Positions 9,078 to 17,065 of a stretch of 47,728 nt of DNA are shown here, piece by piece; the first letter of the stretch is position 1; every line of letters starts with the position of its first letter. The notes beneath the pieces were generated by a model. The model ran no database searches and was not told the DNA's origin. It saw nothing but the letters and a program-made list of their open reading frames with translations. The position numbers and the translations under genes were made by a program. This DNA comes from Arenibacter algicola. GTDB lineage: Bacteria > Bacteroidota > Bacteroidia > Flavobacteriales > Flavobacteriaceae. The stretch lies in the NCBI RefSeq assembly GCF_018860365.1, contig NZ_JAHKPO010000028.1, forward strand, positions 1 through 47,728, written 5' to 3'.

Positions 9078-9509
9078 ATGAAAATAGCTATTGGTAATGA
9101 TCATGCAGGTACAGAATATAAACTTGCCATAATTGGATTGTTGAAATCTATGGGTATAGAAGTAATAAATCATGGTACCGACGGGTCTGACAGTGTTGAT
9201 TATGCAGATTTTGTACATCCTGTAGCCACTGAAGTGGAGGAAGGAAATGCAGATTTGGGTATTATTATTTGTGGCAGTGGCAATGGTGTTTCAATGACGG
9301 CCAACAAACATCAAAAAATAAGGGCCGCCCTGTGTTGGACAACTGAAATTGTACAATTGGCCAAGGAGCACAATGATGCCAATATATTAAGTTTGCCGGC
9401 CAGATTTATTTCTTTGCCTCAGGCATTGGAAATGGTGAAAACATTTTTGAATACTTCCTTTGAAGGTGGTCGTCATGAAAGAAGAATAGAGAAAATTCCC
9501 TGTAAGTAA
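9078..9509 (+). CDS. rpiB: Ribose-5-phosphate isomerase B
   Basis: 143 residues, the usual RpiB/LacAB length. Motifs: IGNDHAG at residues 6-11, the catalytic-loop IICGSGNGVSM with Cys65, NKH...RAAL, and HNDANILSLPAR. The enzyme interconverts ribose 5-phosphate and ribulose 5-phosphate in the pentose phosphate pathway, in the cytoplasm. The C-terminus F.GGRHERRIEKI is typical. It is divergent from rnr, a common neighbour in related genomes. The plus strand is clearly G-rich here, unlike genes to the left. Confidence 0.96.
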   Translation: MKIAIGNDHAGTEYKLAIIGLLKSMGIEVINHGTDGSDSVDYADFVHPVATEVEEGNADLGIIICGSGNGVSMTANKHQKIRAALCWTTEIVQLAKEHNDANILSLPARFISLPQALEMVKTFLNTSFEGGRHERRIEKIPCK

Positions 9510-9659
9510 AATAATTATTAATAAACCAATAGTTAAAGGGAGTATTATATAACATTCTTTGCCCAATAATGTGGCTGTATTACTTAAATTCCCCTGGTAA
9601 ATAATCTATTGGATTTTGTAAAATTAAAGACTACTTATATTATTATAGATATATAAAGT

Positions 9660-10100
9660 ATGAGAATTGAAATAAAAAAATTCCAAGAACTTGATTTAGA
9701 GGAGTTATATGATGTTTTACAATTGCGTAGCGAAGTATTTGTAGTGGAACAAGATTGTGTTTACCAGGATATGGACTATAAAGATCAGCTTGCCCTTCAT
9801 ATAATTGGGTATAAGGACACAAAAATTGTAGCCTATACCAGAGTATTTAAAAAAGGAGACTATTTTAAGGAAGCAAGTATTGGTAGGGTAGTGGTACGGA
9901 AATCCGAACGTCAGTATGGATATGGATTGGAAATAATGAAGGCTTCCATTGAAACTATACACAAGAAATTTGGTCCTACCGCTATACATATTTCTGCCCA
10001 GAAATATTTGACCAAGTTCTATACCTCCCTTGGGTTTAAGATTGTTGGTGAGGAGTATTTGGAGGATGGTATTCCCCATGTTGGTATGATCAAGGATTAG
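9660..10100 (+). CDS. GNAT family N-acetyltransferase, ElaA-like
   Basis: 146 residues. The N-terminus has the ElaA signature LQLRSEVFVVEQDCVYQDMDYKD, followed by the acetyl-CoA binding segment ASIGRVVVRKSERQYGYGLEIM (R/Q-x-x-G-x-G/A type, here R-Q-Y-G-Y-G) and the C-terminal FYTSLGFKIVGEEYLEDGIPHVGM. The family transfers acetyl groups from acetyl-CoA; the ElaA substrate is not established. It follows rpiB by 150 bp and is probably in its own unit or a loose operon with it. Confidence 0.9.
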   Translation: MRIEIKKFQELDLEELYDVLQLRSEVFVVEQDCVYQDMDYKDQLALHIIGYKDTKIVAYTRVFKKGDYFKEASIGRVVVRKSERQYGYGLEIMKASIETIHKKFGPTAIHISAQKYLTKFYTSLGFKIVGEEYLEDGIPHVGMIKD

Positions 10101-10125
10101 CCTTTATATTCCGAAATTAATTTCA

Positions 10126-10153
10126 TAAAAAAAGAGCTGTACTTTACAGCTCT
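10126..10153 (-). terminator. Terminator of the minus-strand orphan gene
   Basis: A perfect 9-bp stem (10133-10141 with 10145-10153) and a three-base loop. On the minus strand it is followed by a run of seven T (the A-run at 10127-10133). It sits 28 bp past the end of the gene that stops at 10181. Confidence 0.75.
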
Positions 10154-10180
10154 CAATGTATATGATATTAATATTCCAAT

Positions 10181-10555
10181 TTATATTTTAATAGGTGTTT
10201 TATCACTTAAATTGATATCCTCCAACATATTGTCGGTAAATTTATAGTGTCCTTTAGTGGTGATAATTTTAAAACGATTGGAATTCATTCGGCTTAGAGT
10301 ATCCAAAAACAACCATTTGGATTTCAATAATAATGGCCTATCGGATTTTAAACTAATCTCGAAATAGTATTTTTTGCCATTCTTTATAGCCACAATATCA
10401 GGGGTAATTTTGGTGTCGCTACCTCTTTTTAAATAGGATTTTGGACAATCATAACCTTCAATATCCGCCTTGATTTTTTCAAAACCGTGCGCTTCCAAGT
10501 GGGAAATGGACTTCTTTATGAACTCCTCGTTTGCTGATTTTTCAATTTTTATCAT
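10181..10555 (-). CDS. Hypothetical protein with a PD-(D/E)XK-like motif
   Basis: 124 residues, no signal peptide, not recognised as a named family. The centre reads TPDIVAIKNGKKYYFEISLKSD. The order P-D, a beta strand, then hydrophobic-E-x-x-x-K resembles the core of the PD-(D/E)XK nuclease fold (PD...ExK), although the E-to-K spacing is not canonical. An upstream helix (NEEFIKKSISHLEAHGF) would fit the conserved N-terminal Glu helix of that fold. It has its own terminator, and no restriction, phage or repair partner is next to it. Nuclease activity is only a suggestion. The gene itself is credible by length, start and codon use. Confidence 0.7.
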   Translation of the reverse strand: MIKIEKSANEEFIKKSISHLEAHGFEKIKADIEGYDCPKSYLKRGSDTKITPDIVAIKNGKKYYFEISLKSDRPLLLKSKWLFLDTLSRMNSNRFKIITTKGHYKFTDNMLEDINLSDKTPIKI

Positions 10556-11031
10556 AATTGTAATGTATAAAAAAAATCGATAAAAAGCAAATAAATACGC
10601 TGATTAACAGTTATTTAAGTGCATTTTAACAAATTAATGGACATTAAGGGAACTAATCTATTTTGGATCAAGACAATTACAATTAACCTTGGATTTTTTA
10701 ATTGTTATTTGGAACATTTGTTTTAATAGGGTCCACTAATTAATTTTTTTAGTAACTGTCCGCTGTATAATCTTGGAAGTGAAACCTGCCCACCAATTGA
10801 TAAGACTAAGGTTTATCATATTTTTTGTTCTTAGCAATCTTTTTCTGAAGCTTCTAATTCCGGCAAATAATTTTATTGTTTTTCAATTTTTGGTGATACA
10901 AATGTCCAAAAACCAGGCAAAAAAGTAAGTGATAATATTAAATATTGGAATTGTGCTGCCCGCATTCCTTAAATTTTTATAATTTTCCAAGTTTCAAATA
11001 AGATTTTGTATTAACCATCATAGATTTTTTA
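10556..11031. other. Intergenic region, 476 bp, no gene seen
   Basis: AT-rich divergent spacer between the minus-strand orphan protein and the NlpC/P60 lipoprotein gene. It must carry both promoters, but no exact TAnnTTTG box at a convincing distance was found, and no RNA fold or long repeat stands out. Confidence 0.5.
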
Positions 11032-12234
11032 ATGAATTGCTGCCGAAAAGAAATAATTTTTATACTAATTACAGGAGTTTTTTTATTTATATCCTGTGAA
11101 CAAAAGGTTGAAAAGGATGAGCTTACCATTAATAGGATGATGGAAGACATAAAACAGGAATTTGCCCCGGACAAAAGGGTAGCCCTTTTTAATATAGAAT
11201 ATGTTAGAAAGGGTAATGAAACCATACTTAGGGGAGAGTCCAACCTACCGGAAGCTGTTACCAGCTTTAAGCAAAAGCTGGCGGAACAAAAAATAGACTA
11301 TCTAGATAGCATTCAATTATTGCCTTCATCCAATTTAAATGGTTTTACCCAAGGTCTTATTACAATATCCGTGGCCAATTTGCGTGGTAAGCCTGCACAT
11401 TCGTCTGAGTTGGTTACCCAGGCTACTTTGGGAACGCCTGTAAAGGTATTGAAGGAAGAGAATGACTGGTATTTGATTCAGACTCCGGATAAGTATTTGT
11501 CCTGGGTAGATAGGGGAGGAATAATGCCATTGTCAACTGAAAAATATACACAGTGGAAATCCACTCCAAAAGTTATATACACCAATACTATAGGTCATTC
11601 TTATAACGATCCTAACAAGGATTCCCAGGTCGTTTCCGATATGGTTGCCGGAGGTGTTTTGGAACTGATAGGTGATGAAAAGGAATTTTATTATGTGGTT
11701 TTCCCAGATGGTAGAAAGGCTTATGTCCTTAAAACTGAAGCCATGGATTATGACACATGGTTGGCGGCATTGGATCCTAGTCAGGAATCCTTGGTAAGTA
11801 CTTCCAAAACTTTAATGGGCGTCCCATATTTATGGGGTGGTACCTCTACCAAAGGAGTAGACTGTAGTGGATTTACCAAAACCATTTATTTTTTAAATGG
11901 GATTGTTTTACCAAGGGACGCTTCCCAGCAAATACATACGGGCAAGGAGATAGATGCGGTTAAGGATTTTGATAAGTTGGAGCTAGGAGATTTATTGTTT
12001 TTTGGAAAACCGGCAACAGATACCACTAAGGAACGCGTAATCCATGTAGGGATGTGGATCGGTAACAATGAATTTATACATTCTGCCGGAAGGGTACATA
12101 TAAGCAGTGTGGACAAAGACGCGCCAAATTTTGACGAGTACAACCTAAATAGATATTTACGTTCCAATCGTTATCTCAAGGAACCAAAAGACGGATTGAT
12201 AGAGCTTGCTAAAACCCCTGTTTTTAAGGACTGA
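11032..12234 (+). CDS. SH3b-NlpC/P60 cell-wall peptidase, lipoprotein
   Basis: 400 residues. The signal peptide ends in a lipobox (LFISC, Cys near residue 23), so it should be lipid-anchored. A bacterial SH3 domain (ITISVANLRGKPAHSSELVTQATLGTPVKVL and the DWYLIQTPDKYLSWVDRGG strand) is followed by a second SH3-like segment around residues 180-240. The C-terminal NlpC/P60 domain has the catalytic Cys in GVDCSGFTKTIYF, a His in HVGMWIG, and the FIHSAG strand. The family cleaves peptide stems of peptidoglycan, usually gamma-D-Glu-diamino acid bonds. It acts in the periplasm. It ends 7 bp from the convergent lactonase gene. Confidence 0.92.
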   Translation: MNCCRKEIIFILITGVFLFISCEQKVEKDELTINRMMEDIKQEFAPDKRVALFNIEYVRKGNETILRGESNLPEAVTSFKQKLAEQKIDYLDSIQLLPSSNLNGFTQGLITISVANLRGKPAHSSELVTQATLGTPVKVLKEENDWYLIQTPDKYLSWVDRGGIMPLSTEKYTQWKSTPKVIYTNTIGHSYNDPNKDSQVVSDMVAGGVLELIGDEKEFYYVVFPDGRKAYVLKTEAMDYDTWLAALDPSQESLVSTSKTLMGVPYLWGGTSTKGVDCSGFTKTIYFLNGIVLPRDASQQIHTGKEIDAVKDFDKLELGDLLFFGKPATDTTKERVIHVGMWIGNNEFIHSAGRVHISSVDKDAPNFDEYNLNRYLRSNRYLKEPKDGLIELAKTPVFKD

Positions 12235-12241
12235 CCTAGGC

Positions 12242-13273
12242 TTATTTGAGATCCACAGCCATTATAAAGTCATCTGCGGTCATATAGAGCCTTTTCTGAT
12301 CCGTATCAAAAGCACAATTGGCCGTAGCCTGTCCAGTATGGATTCTGGCCAAAGCTTTCCCTTTGGGATTAAAGATCCAAACCCCACCGGGTCCAGAGGC
12401 AAATAAGATTCCATTGTTGTTTACTTTTAATCCGTCGGGCAAGCCTTGTTGACCTTCATTTCCAATTAGATTCGTTACTTCATAAAAAAGTTTTTTATCG
12501 GCTACCTTCCCAGGTTCCGTAATCTTGTATTGATACCAAGCGGCATGTTCAGGATCTGAATTTGCAACATAAAGGACATTACCATCCGGGGATATTCCTA
12601 TTCCGTTAGGACGGGAAATTGAGTCGAGCAGTATTAATTCCCCGCTAGTCATTAGACAATAAATTCCTTGGAAATCCAATTCCTTGCCTTCATCATCCAT
12701 TCGTTTTGGTAGGCCATAGGGTGGATCTGTAAAATAGAGGTTGCCGTTATTATCGAATGTGGCATCATTGGGGCTGTTCAATTTCTTGCCCATATAGGAA
12801 TCCACCAGAGTCGTAAATTCAGATGAAGGGGAATTTAGGGGTGCATTCATTTTAGCTACTTGACGGTTCCCGTGTTGCATCAGCACCAACTCGCCATCTT
12901 TATTAAGCAAAAGACCATTGGAGCCCGGTTCTTCACCAGTAAAATCGGTTCCTGAAAACCCCGAGGGATGCAAGTAGGTGACCGTATCGTTATTTTGGGG
13001 ATCTAACTTATATATCTTATTATTGGGTATGTCCGAGAACAGCAGATAGTTACCGTCTTTTATCCACAAAGGTCCCTCTGTCCAGGCAAAGCCACTGGCG
13101 AGAATTTCAATTTTAGATTTCGGATCAATTATTTGAAGTGCTTCATCATCCAGAATGTCAATGGAAAATGGAGAAGCAATAACTTCGTCGGGTATCGTTT
13201 TTTTACTCGATTCTTTACAGGAGGCCCCAAAGAGTAGAATGGAACCTACGGTAATACATGCCAATTTTTTCAT
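12242..13273 (-). CDS. SMP-30/gluconolactonase-like lipoprotein
   Basis: 343 residues with a lipoprotein signal (LLFGASCKESS). Six-bladed propeller features match SMP-30/gluconolactonase/LRE: the metal-ligand Glu in FAWTEGPLWI, EPGSNGLLLNKDG, the Asn in LNSPNDATFD, the Asp in SRPNGIGISPDGNVLYVANSD, and the final GLPDGLKVNNNGILFASGPGGVWIF. The family hydrolyses aldonolactones to aldonates using a divalent metal. Being exported, it would act in the periplasm or at the membrane. It is separated by one base from the GntP gene upstream, so translation is probably coupled. In this operon it should open the lactone made by the quinoprotein before uptake. Confidence 0.9.
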   Translation of the reverse strand: MKKLACITVGSILLFGASCKESSKKTIPDEVIASPFSIDILDDEALQIIDPKSKIEILASGFAWTEGPLWIKDGNYLLFSDIPNNKIYKLDPQNNDTVTYLHPSGFSGTDFTGEEPGSNGLLLNKDGELVLMQHGNRQVAKMNAPLNSPSSEFTTLVDSYMGKKLNSPNDATFDNNGNLYFTDPPYGLPKRMDDEGKELDFQGIYCLMTSGELILLDSISRPNGIGISPDGNVLYVANSDPEHAAWYQYKITEPGKVADKKLFYEVTNLIGNEGQQGLPDGLKVNNNGILFASGPGGVWIFNPKGKALARIHTGQATANCAFDTDQKRLYMTADDFIMAVDLK

Positions 13274-13274
13274 T

Positions 13275-14597
13275 TTAGTGCATTATTTTAACGATTATAG
13301 TAATAACGGTCATGGCAGTGCCTCCAAGGACGAATGTACCTGCCGATTGGATCTGATAACCTTGTTTAACGTTCATGCCGGTAAGTTGGGTAAGTACCCA
13401 AAAGAAACTGTCGTTTACGTGCGATACAACAGAAGCTCCTGCACCTATCGCCAAAACGGTCATAGTAGCCATAAAGGGATCGTTAAGACCCAAAGCGGGC
13501 ATTAATGGGGCTATTATGGAGGCGGTGGTTACCAAGGCCACTGTGGAGGAACCTTGTGTGGTCTTAAGACAGGCAGCTAATAAAAAAGGAAGGAACAAAC
13601 CCAGTTCCATACCGGTAAACTCTGAGGTAATGGTATCGGCAATTCCTGAATTTTGCAACATCTTTCCAAAAATGCCTCCTGCACCGGTAATAAAAATGAT
13701 AGGGGCTGCCTCCCTTAAGGATTCCCCAAACCAACCTGTGGAGGAGAAAATCTTTTCGTCCAATTTTTTGGGTAAAACAAGGGACAATAAAACTCCAACC
13801 AAAAGGGCAATTACAGGCGTGCCCAAAAATGATATGATCGTCTTGAATAGGGAAGGTTCAAAGGTAAATTCAGGATAATCCATGACCGATTTAAAAATAA
13901 TCAGCAAAATGGGAATAACAATGGCCAATAATGATTTCCAAAGGGCGGGTTGTTCCTGTTTGGTAGTCACTTCTTCGAGGATTATAGGAACATGAATTCG
14001 GGATGCGAATTTGGTGGCAAAGAAATAGCAGGCAATTAGTGAAATGCTACTTATAAGCAAGCCCCATATCATAACACTTCCCAAATCTGCTCCTAAAATA
14101 CCGGCAGCAGCAATAGGTCCCGGGGTAGGCGGTACCATGGTATGCGATGCGGTCAATCCCAACGCCAGTGCTGCAGTGGTACCTGCAAAGGAAACACCTG
14201 CCTTGGAGGAGAGCACCTTGTTTAACGGGTTCATTATTAAAAGTGCACTATCTGCAAATACGGGAATAGAAAGTATATATCCTGTAAGGAGCATGGCCAA
14301 GTGGATGGATTTTGCACCTATTAGTTGTAAAATTTTGGAGGCGATAACAAAAGCACCACCAGATTTCTCCAGAACCTTGCCTATTGTAACTCCAAACAAG
14401 ATTATAAGTCCTATTTTACCCATTATATCCCCAAATCCATTATTTATGGAACTGATTATGGATTCTATATCCATCCCGGTCATAAAGCCGTAGGCGATGG
14501 CCGAGAAAAGGAGAACAAAAAAGGGATGCACTTTAAATTTGATGATGCCTATGATCAATAGGGCAAGGGAAAGAACTAAGGCGATTAGGTAAGTCAT
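13275..14597 (-). CDS. GntP family aldonate:proton symporter
   Basis: 440 residues and about 12 hydrophobic spans. Family motifs are present: the ADSALLIMNPLNK segment and SHTMVPPTPGPIAAAGILGADLG, the GntP hallmark (HxxVPPxPGPxAxA). GntP members import gluconate and related sugar acids across the inner membrane with protons. Its place between a lactonase and a D-galactonate-type dehydratase fits uptake of galactonate or a similar aldonate. It overlaps neither neighbour, but the lactonase follows after one base. An 18-nt repeat shared with the dehydratase leader lies just before its start. Confidence 0.93.
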   Translation of the reverse strand: MTYLIALVLSLALLIIGIIKFKVHPFFVLLFSAIAYGFMTGMDIESIISSINNGFGDIMGKIGLIILFGVTIGKVLEKSGGAFVIASKILQLIGAKSIHLAMLLTGYILSIPVFADSALLIMNPLNKVLSSKAGVSFAGTTAALALGLTASHTMVPPTPGPIAAAGILGADLGSVMIWGLLISSISLIACYFFATKFASRIHVPIILEEVTTKQEQPALWKSLLAIVIPILLIIFKSVMDYPEFTFEPSLFKTIISFLGTPVIALLVGVLLSLVLPKKLDEKIFSSTGWFGESLREAAPIIFITGAGGIFGKMLQNSGIADTITSEFTGMELGLFLPFLLAACLKTTQGSSTVALVTTASIIAPLMPALGLNDPFMATMTVLAIGAGASVVSHVNDSFFWVLTQLTGMNVKQGYQIQSAGTFVLGGTAMTVITIIVKIMH

Positions 14598-14599
14598 GG

Positions 14600-14617
14600 T
14601 TTTTTTTGGTTGGTTAT
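14600..14617. repeat. 18-nt direct repeat, copy 1 (GntP leader)
   Basis: TTTTTTTTGGTTGGTTAT on the plus strand, that is ATAACCAACCAAAAAAAA in the mRNA sense. It ends two bases before the GntP start codon. An identical copy is at 15848-15865 in the leader of the next gene upstream in the operon. Confidence 0.7.
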
Positions 14618-14638
14618 TGGTATTGTTCGGTTATTATT

Positions 14639-15799
14639 TTACCATTCTGTAAAGTTTCCATCGGCTCCTCGCCATATAGGGTTGGACCAATTATGGCCAA
14701 TTTTCTGGCCTTCCCTTAATTTTTCTTCATTCATTTCAACACCCAATCCTGGTTTCTGAAATAACTCTATATAACCATCCTTGATATCGAAAATTTCTGG
14801 ATTCAGTACATAGTCCAACAGATCAAATCCTTGATTATAATGGATGCCTATACTGTTTTCTTGGATAACGGCATTGGCAGAAACAAAGTCGACATGTAAT
14901 GCTGAAGCCAAGGATATAGGCCCCAATGGGCAATGGGGGGCCAAAGCTACGTCATAAGCCTCGGCCAAGGTAGCAATACGCCTTACCTCGGAAATACCTC
15001 CAGCGTGACTAAGATCTGGCTGAATAATGTCTACAACACCCTCTTCCAGAATTTTCTTAAAATCCCAACGGGAAAACATACGCTCTCCTGTGGCAATAGG
15101 GATGCTGGTGTAAGGGTAAATATGTTTTAAGGCATCATTATTTTCGCTAAGTACCGGTTCTTCAATAAACATGGGTTCATAAGGTGCAAGCTCATCTATA
15201 AGTCTTTTTACCATGCCTTTATGTACACGGCCATGAAAATCCAGTCCTATGTCCAAATCGGTTCCAAATTCCTCCCTTAATAATCTAATGTTGTTGGCTA
15301 CCTGTTTCACATCTTTCAAGGTGGAAATCCAGTCCATACCTCCGGTAGCGTTCATTTTTACAGCTTGGAAACCGGCCTTTATCTTTTCGTGCGCCTGTTC
15401 CAATAATACTTCCGGGTGATCTCCTCCTATCCAGCAGTACATCTTCATTTTATGTCGAACCGCCCCACCCAATAAGTCATAAACAGGAACACCAAGAAAT
15501 TTCCCCTTTATATCCCATAGTGCCTGGTCTATACCGGAAATGGCACTCATTAGGATTGGACCACCACGGTAAAATCCTCCGCGATAGAGTATTTGCCATA
15601 TGTCTTCAATATTTGTGGCGGACTTTCCAATGATATACTGTTGCAGTTCCATTACACAGGCTGCCACCGTATCTGCCTTACCTTCCACAACCGGTTCACC
15701 CCAACCAATAATCCCTTCCTTGGTGGTTATTTTAACAAAAAGCCACCTTGGTGGGACTTTAAAAAGTTCAATTTTTTCAATAATAAGTTGTTCCTTCAT
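14639..15799 (-). CDS. dgoD: D-galactonate dehydratase-like enolase-superfamily enzyme
   Basis: 386 residues, close to E. coli DgoD along its whole length: PPRWLFVKI, GWGEPVVEG, FYRGGPILMSAISGIDQALWDIKGK. Metal ligands and catalytic bases of the family are all in place: Asp187 and His189 in GLDFHGRVH, Glu213 in FIEEPVL, Glu239 in ATGERMFSR, and His289 in LAPHCPLGP. DgoD dehydrates D-galactonate to 2-keto-3-deoxy-D-galactonate with Mg2+. It has no signal peptide and is cytoplasmic. It lies 41 bp upstream of the GntP gene. A close aldonate is possible as substrate, since mandelate-racemase family members differ in sugar-acid specificity. Confidence 0.9.
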   Translation of the reverse strand: MKEQLIIEKIELFKVPPRWLFVKITTKEGIIGWGEPVVEGKADTVAACVMELQQYIIGKSATNIEDIWQILYRGGFYRGGPILMSAISGIDQALWDIKGKFLGVPVYDLLGGAVRHKMKMYCWIGGDHPEVLLEQAHEKIKAGFQAVKMNATGGMDWISTLKDVKQVANNIRLLREEFGTDLDIGLDFHGRVHKGMVKRLIDELAPYEPMFIEEPVLSENNDALKHIYPYTSIPIATGERMFSRWDFKKILEEGVVDIIQPDLSHAGGISEVRRIATLAEAYDVALAPHCPLGPISLASALHVDFVSANAVIQENSIGIHYNQGFDLLDYVLNPEIFDIKDGYIELFQKPGLGVEMNEEKLREGQKIGHNWSNPIWRGADGNFTEW

Positions 15800-15847
15800 A
15801 ATGATTTTACAAATTCTTTAGCCCTTTGCAGGACATTCTAAAAATCG

Positions 15848-15865
15848 TTTTTTTTGGTTGGTTAT
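15848..15865. repeat. 18-nt direct repeat, copy 2 (dgoD leader)
   Basis: Exact second copy of the motif at 14600-14617. On the coding strand it lies about 50 nt before the dgoD start codon, in the 174-bp spacer behind the oxidoreductase gene. Confidence 0.7.
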
Positions 15866-15909
15866 ATAGATCGAAGCCTTTCCATAGGCACGTGATTCTA
15901 TAAACTATT

Positions 15910-15958
15910 TCGGAATTAAATATAACTAATTGTTATGTATATATAGAATATCGGAATT
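15910..15958. promoter_or_regulatory. Possible operator region in the oxidoreductase-dgoD spacer
   Basis: Two TCGGAATT direct repeats (15910-15917 and 15951-15958) flank a short inverted repeat ATAAC-TAATT-GTTAT (15922-15936). The spacer is the longest gap in the aldonate operon and could hold an internal promoter and a regulator site. No exact -7 box was seen. Confidence 0.3.
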
Positions 15959-15973
15959 TTTTAACAGATTAAA

Positions 15974-17035
15974 TTAAAGTATAACAGTTTTTCCAGTTCT
16001 TACCGACTCGTCGGCAGCCAATACAATTTTTAGACTATTAATGGCATCCGTTAAATGGGAAGAAAGGTCGTGGTCGTTAACAATGGCATTAAACAAATAC
16101 TCCTGTTCCAATAGACAGAGTCCGTCATGATCCGGCTCATCTTCAGTCCTAATAAAATCGTTTTTTTTTACAAAATCCCCTTCTTCGTTTAATTCGCTGT
16201 AATGAAGTTGTAGACTGCCCGTTTTTGTATGTCCCTCTATATCCTGTGAACTATCTTTGGGGTTGTCCGAAATCGAAACAGCTCCTTTTGGGCCAATAAC
16301 GTCTTTGATAAACACCGCTGTTTCACTCATCATAGGTCCCCATCCGGCCTCATACCATCCTACGGAACTGTCTTTAAAACGAACTTGTAATTGACCGTAG
16401 TTGTACATTTTAGCATCAATTTCTTTACTCAAATTAGCTCCAATGGCACTGACACTAATTGGAATGGATTGAGTCATTAAACACATAATATCCACGTAGT
16501 GAACGCCACAATCCACTATGGGCGACATGCTATTCATTAACTGTTTATGGGTATACCATTTGTCCCCAGAACTTTGTTGGTTTAAGTTCATGCGCATTAC
16601 CAAGGGCTTGCCAAGGGTACGGGCAACCTCCACAAACTTGGTCCACGACGGATGTACCCTAAGAATATAACCTACTACCATTTTTCTGTTCTTTTCCTTT
16701 GCCAACGCCACTAGTTCCTCGGCCTCTTCTACCGTGAGGGCAAGTGGTTTTTCTACGAAAACATGTGCTCCTGCATTAAGACTTTTTCTAACATAGTCGG
16801 CATGGGTATCTGGATAGGTATTAATGGATACTACATCTGGTTTGGATTTCTTCAAGGCGGTATCAAAATTATCATAGGTAGGCAACCCTCCCAATTCTTT
16901 GGATAATTTTTCCCTACTTTCCGGTTTACGGCTTACCAGTCCCACAATTTCAAATTCAGTGAGTTGGTGATAGGCTCTGGCATGGGAAATACCCATATTT
17001 CCACAACCTACAACAAGGGTTTTTAGTTTGTTCAT
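15974..17035 (-). CDS. Gfo/Idh/MocA family oxidoreductase
   Basis: 353 residues, no signal peptide. The N-terminal Rossmann fold starts LVVGCGNMGISHARAYH (G-x-G-x-x-G-like). The family signature EKPLALTVEEAEEL follows, with the conserved Lys of EKP. The C-terminal alpha/beta domain carries DCGVHYVDIMCLM, containing the DxGxHxxD catalytic motif. Such enzymes oxidise or reduce sugars, inositols or their derivatives with NAD(P). It lies 30 bp downstream of the quinoprotein gene and 174 bp before dgoD, so it is probably part of the same sugar-oxidation unit. Its own substrate cannot be read from sequence. Confidence 0.92.
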   Translation of the reverse strand: MNKLKTLVVGCGNMGISHARAYHQLTEFEIVGLVSRKPESREKLSKELGGLPTYDNFDTALKKSKPDVVSINTYPDTHADYVRKSLNAGAHVFVEKPLALTVEEAEELVALAKEKNRKMVVGYILRVHPSWTKFVEVARTLGKPLVMRMNLNQQSSGDKWYTHKQLMNSMSPIVDCGVHYVDIMCLMTQSIPISVSAIGANLSKEIDAKMYNYGQLQVRFKDSSVGWYEAGWGPMMSETAVFIKDVIGPKGAVSISDNPKDSSQDIEGHTKTGSLQLHYSELNEEGDFVKKNDFIRTEDEPDHDGLCLLEQEYLFNAIVNDHDLSSHLTDAINSLKIVLAADESVRTGKTVIL

Positions 17036-17065
17036 ATTCCTAAGGATTAATATTTCTTAATTTTT

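Noticed and set aside
12206..12406. Short frame crossing the end of the NlpC/P60 gene into the lactonase
   Set aside because: It overlaps two certain genes and has no domain.
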